Assembly: GCA_028869175.1 (NCBI GenBank)
Contig: JAGWTB010000007.1
Location: 1-55,862 of the forward strand
Direction of reading: 5' to 3'
DNA: 55,862 nt
Source: Sphingomonadales bacterium
GTDB taxonomy: Bacteria; Pseudomonadota; Alphaproteobacteria; Sphingomonadales; Sphingomonadaceae
Part shown: positions 50,176 through 55,862 of the stretch, piece by piece
Layout of the letters: every line of letters begins with the position of its first letter
How positions within the stretch are numbered: position 1 is the first letter of the stretch
The notes under the pieces: generated by a model
The model's input: the letters and a program-made list of their open reading frames with translations, nothing else
Databases searched by the model: none
Told to the model about the DNA's origin: nothing
Made by a program: the position numbers and the translations under genes

Positions 50176-51626
50176 ACGCCCCGGACCAAGAGCCCCACCC
50201 CTTCAGGGGAGGGGTTGGGGTGGGGTTTGTCGATCCATCCGACGCCAGTCTGGGCGAACATCCCCCACCCCCCTCCCCTTCCGTGCAGGGGAGGGGGGAC
50301 ACATGGTTCACCCCGCTTCTCGCCGACATGCACGCCGATGAGATCGACCTCACCCCGCGCCGCTACGGGCTGGTCGCCGCCTGCGACGGCGGGCTGCTCG
50401 AAGTATCGGGCCTGTCAGTGCCGGTCGGCGCGCTGTGCCATGTGTCGCATGGACGCGGCGAGCCGCTGTCTGCCGAAGTGATCGGCTTCCGCAACGGGCG
50501 GACGCTGATGATGCTGCTCGGCGATACCGTGCTGCTGCGCCCGGGGGCGAAAGTGCGGCCCGTGGGCAGTCCTGGCCTCCTGCCGGTGGGCGAGGCGTTC
50601 CTTGGCCGCGCGGTGGACGGCGAGGGCAAGCCGATCGACGGGCTGGGCCCGATCCATCACCGCAGCGAATGGCCTGCCGGCGGGGTCCGTGCTTCGGCGC
50701 TCGATCGCAGCCCGGTGCGGGAAAGTTTCGATGTTGGCCTGCGCGCGCTCAATGCGCTGACGACGTTCGGCGTCGGCCAGCGCATCGGCATCATGGCAGG
50801 ATCTGGTGTCGGCAAATCGGTGCTGCTCGACATGATTGCACATGGCGCCGAGGCGGAGATTGTCGTGGTCGGCCTGATCGGCGAGCGCGCCCGCGAGGTT
50901 TCGGACTTCGTCGAGCGGCACATGAACGGGATCAAGCGCGGGCACACCGTGGTGGTCGCGGTTCCTGCCGACCACGCCCCCAACCTGCGCCTGCGCGGTG
51001 CCCTGCTCGCCACCAGCCTGGCCGAGCATTTCCGCGAAGGGGGCAAGCGCGTGCTGCTCATCATGGACAGCCTGACCCGCGTCGCCCACGCGGCGCGCGA
51101 GATCGGCTTGCTGCTGGGCGAACCCGGCGCGGCGCGCGGCTATCCCCCTTCCGCACTGGCGACGATCACCAAGCTGGTCGAGCGCGCGGGCAATTCGGCG
51201 GCGTCGGGCGGCTCGATCACCGGCATCTACACCGTGCTGGCCGACGGCGACAACCAGGACGACCCGGTGGTCGATACCGCCCGGTCCATCCTTGATGGCC
51301 ACATCGTCCTGTCGCGCGATCTGGCGCAACGCGGGCAGTATCCGGCAATCGACATCGCTGCCTCGCTCAGCCGGGTGATGAACGACATCGTTCCGCCCGG
51401 TCATCAGGCGCTCGCCCGCGAATTCCGCGCCATGGTGGCGAGTTATGAGGCCAATCGCGATCTGGTGCTGATGGGTGCCTACCGTGCCGGGGCCGATCCG
51501 GTGCTCGACCGGGCGATACACATGCACGATGCGCTGACCGCGTTCCTCTGCCAGCAACAGGGCGAGATCGTACCCATCGATGACAGCCTCGCCGCGCTGG
51601 GTGCGCTGATCGGTCATGCAGGCTGA
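50169..51626 (+). CDS. fliI: Flagellar export ATPase FliI with repeat-encoded N-terminal segment
   Basis: Drives type III export of flagellar parts. ATPase core: Walker A AGSGVGKS, IVVVGLIGERAREVSDFVER, VLLIMDSLTRVAHAAREIGL, GEPGAARGYPPSALATITKL. GTG start at 50169 overlaps the fliH stop and has GAGG upstream. Residues about 9-45 (HPFRGGVGVGFVDPSD...) are encoded by repeat copy C; typical FliI character begins at DLTPRRYGLVAACDGG. Total is 485 residues, some 40 more than usual. Internal starts at GTG 50220 or ATG 50328 (432 residues) would skip some or all of the repeat. Confidence 0.92.
   Translation: MLNAPDQEPHPFRGGVGVGFVDPSDASLGEHPPPPSPSVQGRGDTWFTPLLADMHADEIDLTPRRYGLVAACDGGLLEVSGLSVPVGALCHVSHGRGEPLSAEVIGFRNGRTLMMLLGDTVLLRPGAKVRPVGSPGLLPVGEAFLGRAVDGEGKPIDGLGPIHHRSEWPAGGVRASALDRSPVRESFDVGLRALNALTTFGVGQRIGIMAGSGVGKSVLLDMIAHGAEAEIVVVGLIGERAREVSDFVERHMNGIKRGHTVVVAVPADHAPNLRLRGALLATSLAEHFREGGKRVLLIMDSLTRVAHAAREIGLLLGEPGAARGYPPSALATITKLVERAGNSAASGGSITGIYTVLADGDNQDDPVVDTARSILDGHIVLSRDLAQRGQYPAIDIAASLSRVMNDIVPPGHQALAREFRAMVASYEANRDLVLMGAYRAGADPVLDRAIHMHDALTAFLCQQQGEIVPIDDSLAALGALIGHAG
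50193..50299. repeat. Long C/G-rich palindromic repeat, copy C, inside fliI
   Basis: Left arm CCCCACCCCTTCAGGGGAGG runs on as GGTTGGGGTGGGG; right arm starts CCCCCACCCCCCTCCCCTTC and ends AGGGGAGGGGGG. Same plan as copies A and B. It begins 24 bases into the fliI frame and leaves that frame open. Confidence 0.82.
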
Positions 51627-52041
51627 GCGCAAGCGCCTGGTCCGGCTGCAACGGCTGGAAAAGGTCCGCGCGGTCGCCAAGCAGGCGGCGGCGAGCGAGG
51701 CGGCGCGGGCGGAATCGACACTGGCACAACTGGAAGCCCTGGCCGAGCGCACCGGGCGACTGGTAGCGGACTATTCGGGCCGGATCGACGCGGCGGACGG
51801 GTTGGCGCTGATGCAGCAGGGGCGCTTCGCCGGCGGGCTGCAAGGCATCCGGGCAGGCACCCTGGCCGATGCCGGGCGCGCCCGCACGGTTGCCGACGCG
51901 CGGCAGGCGGAGCTTGCCATGGCCGAGCGCAGCCGCGCAGCGGTGGAAGAGCGCGCGGCGCGCGAAGTGCGCGATCTGGCAGCCAAGGCGCAGAGTCCGG
52001 TGCTGGGCACCCGCAAGCCACTTGGCACGCCTCTTGAATAG
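51616..52041 (+). CDS. fliJ: Flagellar export chaperone FliJ
   Basis: 141 residues, mostly one long coiled coil (RLVRLQRLEKVRAVAKQAAA ... ERTGRLVADYSGRIDAADGL), typical of FliJ, the central stalk-like partner of the FliI ring. Overlaps the fliI stop by 11 bases. Sequence is poorly conserved in the family, so position carries much of the assignment. Confidence 0.8.
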   Translation: MQAERKRLVRLQRLEKVRAVAKQAAASEAARAESTLAQLEALAERTGRLVADYSGRIDAADGLALMQQGRFAGGLQGIRAGTLADAGRARTVADARQAELAMAERSRAAVEERAAREVRDLAAKAQSPVLGTRKPLGTPLE

Positions 52042-52074
52042 AGTCCCCCGTGCATCCGCGCGAGGGAGTTCCCC

Positions 52075-53421
52075 ATGGTCGATATTGCCGCATTGCTGAT
52101 AACCGCTCCGGCGGCGAAACCGGGAGAAGCGGCCATCCCGCCGTCCGGCGAAACGCCCGGAAACACGGAATTTGGCGATCTGCTGGCGGCATTGGCAGCA
52201 AGCGTCGCCGCGCCGGCGGCAGAGCCTGCCACCACCGCCGCGCCAGAACCTGTGGCCACCCGGTTCGTTACCCTGCGCCAACTGCCCGGCCTGCGCTTGC
52301 CGGCAAGCGGCAAGACCTTGCCGGATGCCTTGCCGGAAGCGGCAATCCCGGAAACGCTCCCCGCACCCGCCGAAGACGAGCACACCGAAGCAGACCGGCC
52401 CGAGGCGGCAGAAGCCGATGCGGTTCAGCCACTTGCTGTGCCCAATGCCCTGCTTCCCGCCCCGCTGCTGCCCGGTCCACAGCCGGCCATGCCTCAACCG
52501 CAGGCCAATGCCGCTTCGGTTACCCGGTCCCACACTCCCGCCAGTTCGCTCAGCAACGTTACGCTCACCGCCACGGCCACGCCGCTGCCGTTACCGGTGG
52601 CTGCACCGCAAGGTGCCGCGGTTCAGGCTGCAGCCGACCAACCTGTCCAGCCTGCCGCGCAAGCACCGCAGGCGCTCCCGGTATTGGTCGTGGAGCCAAG
52701 CCTGCCGTCAGCCTCCGTGCAGGCCGCCGTCACCCTTGCCGCGCCGCAGCTGGCACAGCCGCAACCGGGGCCCGCGCTGCCGGGTCTGCGCCTGCGTCCG
52801 CTGGTGCGCGCCGCTGCGCCCGGCGCGGGTTCCGCTCCATCACCGCTCGGCGTGGCTCCCCAGTCTGATGCTCCCCGCCCGCTGGTGGCTTCTGCCGAAG
52901 CCCAGCCCTTGGCTGCACTGGCGATGCCCGCCACACCGGCACAGCCCGGTCTCGAAGCCGTTCCCGCCACCGCCCCGCGCAGCGAAGCGCCGCAGGACTT
53001 CGCTGCCTTGGTCGACCGGCTGGTGCAGGCGCGCGAGGCTGCCGGGCCGCAGGTGGTGCAGGCTTCGGTTACCCATGCCGATTTCGGCCACGTTTCACTG
53101 CGGTTCGAACATGATAACGGCGGCCTCTCGGTCGCCATGGCCAGCGCCGATCCGGCCTTTGCCCGTGCCGCCCAGGCGGCCATTCCCAGCGTCGCCCCGC
53201 CGCAGACGGCCAGCGATGCGCGCGGTTCCGACAGCGGCTCCTCCTCTGGACGGCAGGATCAGACCGGACAGGGCTCCGCCAACCACGCCGCCACCGGCCA
53301 GCAGGCACGCAGCAGCGGCGAGGACCCCCGCCAGTCCGCTGCCAGCCAGCGCATCCGCGCCCAGCCCGCGCGCGCCACCACTGCCGAAAGCGAACGGCAG
53401 CGCGGCGGCATCTTCGCCTGA
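52075..53421 (+). CDS. fliK: Flagellar hook-length control protein FliK
   Basis: 448 residues. Long Pro/Ala-rich low-complexity ruler region (residues about 50-320) and a C-terminal Flg_hook domain (QASVTHADFGHVSLRFEHDN, GGLSVAMASADPAFARA). GAGGGAG precedes the ATG. Measures hook length and switches export specificity. Confidence 0.88.
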   Translation: MVDIAALLITAPAAKPGEAAIPPSGETPGNTEFGDLLAALAASVAAPAAEPATTAAPEPVATRFVTLRQLPGLRLPASGKTLPDALPEAAIPETLPAPAEDEHTEADRPEAAEADAVQPLAVPNALLPAPLLPGPQPAMPQPQANAASVTRSHTPASSLSNVTLTATATPLPLPVAAPQGAAVQAAADQPVQPAAQAPQALPVLVVEPSLPSASVQAAVTLAAPQLAQPQPGPALPGLRLRPLVRAAAPGAGSAPSPLGVAPQSDAPRPLVASAEAQPLAALAMPATPAQPGLEAVPATAPRSEAPQDFAALVDRLVQAREAAGPQVVQASVTHADFGHVSLRFEHDNGGLSVAMASADPAFARAAQAAIPSVAPPQTASDARGSDSGSSSGRQDQTGQGSANHAATGQQARSSGEDPRQSAASQRIRAQPARATTAESERQRGGIFA

Positions 53422-53454
53422 ATTCTCTCTCCCTGACCTGACGAAAGACCAGAC

Positions 53455-54051
53455 ATGAGCAGCGACAAGAGTGAAACGGAAGCCAAGCCCCGCAAGGGCA
53501 AGGGCTTCATGATGAAGGCCCTGATGGGCGTGGCCCTGATTGCCGTCGGTGGCGGCGGCGTGTTCGGCCTGGTGGCTTCGGGCGTGATCGGCGGCGGTCA
53601 CCACGAAGAGAAGAAGGACAACAACCCCAAGCTGATCAAGAAGGGTGAGGAAGACCCCTATGCCCCCAAGGCAGAAGGCGGCAAGGAAGGCGAAGGGGCG
53701 GCTGCAGAGATAGATGGCGATGGCGGCAGTCAATACCGCACCGCCTATTACAGCTTCACCGACGAATTCACCTCCAACCTCAAGAATTCCGAAACGCTGA
53801 TCCAGGTCAGCCTGGCCTGCTCCACCCGCCGCGACGGGCGTGTGCTGCTGTGGCTCAAGAAGCATGAACTGGCGATCCGCTCTGCACTGCTCACCGTGCT
53901 GGCAGATACCCCGGAAGAAGAAGTGGCGGTGCCCGAAGGCAAGGAGCGTCTGCAAAAGCGCCTGACCGCCGCGATCAACAAGGTGCTTACCGACACCGAA
54001 GGCTTCGGCGGAGTGGACGCGGTCTACTTCAAATCATTCCTGATCCAGTGA
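53455..54051 (+). CDS. fliL: Flagellar basal-body-associated protein FliL
   Basis: 198 residues: basic N-terminus, one membrane helix (MKALMGVALIAVGGGGVFGL, about 20-40), charged linker and a periplasmic FliL domain (YYSFTDEFTSNLKNSETLIQ, KHELAIRSALLTVLADTPEE, EGKERLQKRLTAAINKVLTD, VYFKSFLIQ at the end). Stabilises stators. Confidence 0.93.
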   Translation: MSSDKSETEAKPRKGKGFMMKALMGVALIAVGGGGVFGLVASGVIGGGHHEEKKDNNPKLIKKGEEDPYAPKAEGGKEGEGAAAEIDGDGGSQYRTAYYSFTDEFTSNLKNSETLIQVSLACSTRRDGRVLLWLKKHELAIRSALLTVLADTPEEEVAVPEGKERLQKRLTAAINKVLTDTEGFGGVDAVYFKSFLIQ

Positions 54052-54061
54052 CAGGCAGCCG

Positions 54062-54967
54062 GTGAAGCCCGAACGCAGCCTTGTTGCGGAGCGCGCGCTG
54101 GCCCGGCATTGCCCGGAGCTGCTGCGCGGCGAAAGCACCGCCACTGCCACCGACACTGGCCCGGAACTGGCGCGCCTGTCGGTGCGGCTGGCCCGCGCGC
54201 TGGCGAAGGGCCTTGGCCCGATGCTGGGTGGCGGCGCGCCTGCCGTCACCTGCGCCGAACCGCGCACGGCCGGAGCCGACGCGCTGGTGTTGGAGATCGC
54301 GCCCTTTGCCGCCAATTGCCTGCTGGCCGTTGGCCGGAGCAGCGCTCCGCTGCTTGCCTCGCTCGATGCCGGCGCGGCGCTGCGTATCGTAGACCGTGCC
54401 TTTGGCGGACGCGGCGAAGCCCCCGATCCACTGCCCGAGGCCTTCCCGCTTTCCGCCGAACTGATGATCGCGCGGATCGAGGCCCAGATTGCCGCCTGCC
54501 TGGCCGAGGCCGCCGGGCTGATCGAGGCCGATGCCGTGCGCCCGCTGCGCCGCGATGCCAGTCTGGCGCAGCTTGCCCCTTTCCCCGATGCCACGCCGCT
54601 GACCCTGCTGGTGCTCAACGTCGAAGAGACCGGCCATGATCCGTGGGAAGTGATCCTGGCGCTGCCAGCCGAAACGGTCACTGCGCTGCTCGGTGCGGAG
54701 GCTGTTCACGCCACCCCGGCGCAGGCCGCGCGCGGCCCGGCCAGCCCGCAGGCTGAACCCTATGCTGCGATGCCGCTGCCGCTGGCGGCGGTGATCGTCG
54801 ACATGCGCGTGCCCTTTGCCACGCTCGCCGGGCTAACCCCTGGCATGGTGCTGCCGGTGTCGGTCGCGCGCAACGTGCCGCTGCGGATCGGTGATCGCAC
54901 CATCGGCCACGGCACCGTCGGCGCGGTGGATGACCGCGTCGCCGTCCAGATCAACCAGATTTTCTGA
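54062..54967 (+). CDS. fliM: Flagellar motor switch protein FliM
   Basis: 301 residues, GTG start. Middle CheC-like domain and C-terminal SpoA domain (LAAVIVDMRVPFATLAGLTP, LPVSVARNVPLRIGDRTIGH, DDRVAVQINQIF). The N-terminus MKPERSLVAERALARHCPEL lacks the canonical LSQxEIDALL peptide that binds CheY-P, and the protein is shorter than usual FliM. Assignment relies on SpoA plus order between fliL and fliN. Confidence 0.87.
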   Translation: MKPERSLVAERALARHCPELLRGESTATATDTGPELARLSVRLARALAKGLGPMLGGGAPAVTCAEPRTAGADALVLEIAPFAANCLLAVGRSSAPLLASLDAGAALRIVDRAFGGRGEAPDPLPEAFPLSAELMIARIEAQIAACLAEAAGLIEADAVRPLRRDASLAQLAPFPDATPLTLLVLNVEETGHDPWEVILALPAETVTALLGAEAVHATPAQAARGPASPQAEPYAAMPLPLAAVIVDMRVPFATLAGLTPGMVLPVSVARNVPLRIGDRTIGHGTVGAVDDRVAVQINQIF

Positions 54968-54985
54968 CTTTCGAAGGAACCCCCG

Positions 54986-55255
54986 ATGACCATCAATCCC
55001 CGCGGCTATGACTTCCTCAAGGATGTCGATGTCCGCCTTTCGGTCGAACTGGGCCGCACCGAGATGAAGCTGAGGGACGTGCTCTCGCTTACCGAAGACA
55101 GCGTCGTCACGCTCGACCGGCTGACCGACGAACTGCTCGATGTGATGGTCAACGGCAAGACCATCGCCAAGGGTGAGATCGTTGCCCAGGGCGGGCGCTT
55201 CGGCCTGCGCATCGTCGAACTGGCGGGCGAGCGCGCAGCGGAAGGAGACGCCTGA
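54986..55255 (+). CDS. fliN: Flagellar motor switch protein FliN
   Basis: 89 residues, single SpoA domain: VDVRLSVELGRTEMKLRDVL, DELLDVMVNGKTIAKGEIVA, GGRFGLRIVEL. Forms the switch C-ring with FliM. GAAGGA precedes the ATG. Confidence 0.93.
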   Translation: MTINPRGYDFLKDVDVRLSVELGRTEMKLRDVLSLTEDSVVTLDRLTDELLDVMVNGKTIAKGEIVAQGGRFGLRIVELAGERAAEGDA

Positions 55256-55521
55256 TGCTGTGGTACATCGTCAAGCTGCTGGTCCTGCTGCCGCTGATCG
55301 GCGTCATGGCCTGGGGCAGCCTCAAGTTCGCGCAGAAGATGCAGGCGAAGATGGGCGGAAGCACGGGGGGCAAGTCGGCGCGGGTGATCGAGACGATCAT
55401 GCTTTCGCCCACCCAGAAGCTGGCGGTGATCGAATTCCACGGTCGCGAAATTCTCGTTTCCGCCTCGCGCACCGGACTGGTCCGGCTGGCCGAGGCTCCG
55501 GCGCGGGAGCAAGGCGCATGA
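55255..55521 (+). CDS. fliO: Flagellar biosynthetic protein FliO
   Basis: 88 residues. N-terminal membrane helix (YIVKLLVLLPLIGVMAWGSL) and a compact cytoplasmic domain (RVIETIMLSPTQKLAVIEFH, GREILVSASRTGLVRLAEAP), typical of FliO, an assembly factor for the FliP-Q-R export gate. ATG shares one base with the fliN stop (TGATG). Confidence 0.88.
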   Translation: MLWYIVKLLVLLPLIGVMAWGSLKFAQKMQAKMGGSTGGKSARVIETIMLSPTQKLAVIEFHGREILVSASRTGLVRLAEAPAREQGA

Positions 55522-55862
55522 GCGGGGGGGTGAATTCCCCCCTCCTCTTCAGAGGAGGGGTTGGGGGTGGTGGCGACGCAGTATGCGTCGCTCGCGCCAG
55601 CGATAGCTCGCGCCCGGCCTCCAGCACCTCCAAACCCCCTCCTCTGAAGAGGAGAGGGTTTCTGGCCCTCCTCGCCCTCCCCGCCCTCCTCGCCCCCACC
55701 CTCGCCCAGGCCCAGACCGCTATCCCCGGCGCGCTCGACCGGGCCTTTGCGCAAGTGAACGGCGGGCAGGGTTCAGGCCTGTCGATGTCGCTGCAACTGC
55801 TCTTGATGATGGGGCTGCTGACGATCCTGCCCAGCCTGATCCTGATGATGACCAGCTTCACC
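55518..55862 (+). CDS. fliP: Flagellar export-gate protein FliP, partial, with repeat-encoded N-terminus
   Basis: FliP is a core ring protein of the flagellar export gate. The ATG overlaps the fliO stop (ATGA). Reading on, residues about 7-48 come from repeat copy B; then LKRRGFLALLALPALLAPTL-AQAQ forms a signal peptide whose basic residues lie in the repeat's end. FliP sequence follows (GLSMSLQLLLMMGLLTILPS, LILMMTSFT) until the window ends. No stop interrupts the frame. Normal FliP has no such 40-residue leader. Confidence 0.88.
   Translation, partial: MSGGVNSPLLFRGGVGGGGDAVCVARASDSSRPASSTSKPPPLKRRGFLALLALPALLAPTLAQAQTAIPGALDRAFAQVNGGQGSGLSMSLQLLLMMGLLTILPSLILMMTSFT
55537..55660. repeat. 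Long C/G-rich palindromic repeat, copy B, inside fliP
   Basis: Left arm CCCCCCTCCTCTTCAGAGGA continues as GGGGTTGGGGGTGGTGG, nearly identical to copy A; right arm includes CACCTCCAAACCCCCTCCTC and TGAAGAGGAGAGGG. A small palindrome GCGACGCAGTATGCGTCGC lies in the spacer. It starts six codons into fliP. Confidence 0.85.

Overview
The window is GC-rich chromosomal DNA from an alphaproteobacterium. Gene content and order point to Sphingomonadales (a Novosphingobium/Sphingomonas-type organism): rimP-nusA, argS-SPOR-nagZ-scpA-scpB-tatABC, ispH-thrB-rnhA, a pspF/pspABC locus, a tad/cpa pilus locus, DUF4139 and DUF4197 proteins, and a compact flagellar operon. The assignment rests on protein resemblance and gene order only. 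Genes are packed tightly, with many ATGA, GTGA or TGATG stop/start overlaps. I see no tRNA, rRNA, CRISPR array, prophage or complete insertion sequence.

Layout. Positions 1-2900: nusA (cut by the window edge) and rimP leftward; then rightward a cold-shock gene with its own promoter and leader hairpin, directly followed by an IF-1-like gene and three small unknown genes. Positions 2947-7017: pspF diverges from a psp operon that has a near-perfect sigma-54 promoter and a candidate PspF site. It encodes a 52-residue membrane peptide, PspA, PspB, PspC and four more small one-helix/coiled-coil proteins, three of which clearly share a PspB-like motif. Positions 7119-14955: sufE rightward, then a leftward block comprising a lipoprotein, argS, a SPOR protein, nagZ, scpA, scpB and tatABC. 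Positions 15024-19807: ispH-thrB-rnhA rightward; a DUF1508 protein, a FAD oxidoreductase and a lipase-like hydrolase leftward.

Positions 19893-27229: tad/cpa pilus genes cpaA, cpaB, cpaC, cpaD, cpaE, tadB and tadC, ending in a strong terminator. The ATPase gene cpaF/tadA and a pilin gene are not here. Positions 27272-31240: marR-FAH hydrolase and SDR-tetR-mtnP, each with a candidate operator. Positions 31288-43727: clpB with a heat-shock-like promoter, two DUF4139 proteins, a DUF4197 protein with a twin-arginine-type signal, a penicillin acylase and a large M16 protease. Positions 43761-55862: a small unknown protein, flagellin, an FlbD-like sigma-54 activator and fliE-F-G-H-I-J-K-L-M-N-O-P, with fliP cut by the window end.

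The most unusual signal is a family of about 105-150 bp palindromic C/G-rich repeats (31288-31390, 35635-35785, 50193-50299, 55537-55660, plus fragments). Three of the four long copies sit at the extreme 5' end of a gene, and in two of these (fliI and fliP) the reading frame stays open through the whole element. The repeat therefore appears to be translated as an added N-terminus, and in fliP it also supplies the basic residues just before the signal-peptide core. Other points of interest are the multiplied PspB-like genes, the missing cpaF, a TonB-box-like segment inside a DUF4139 protein, and a FliM without the usual CheY-binding peptide.
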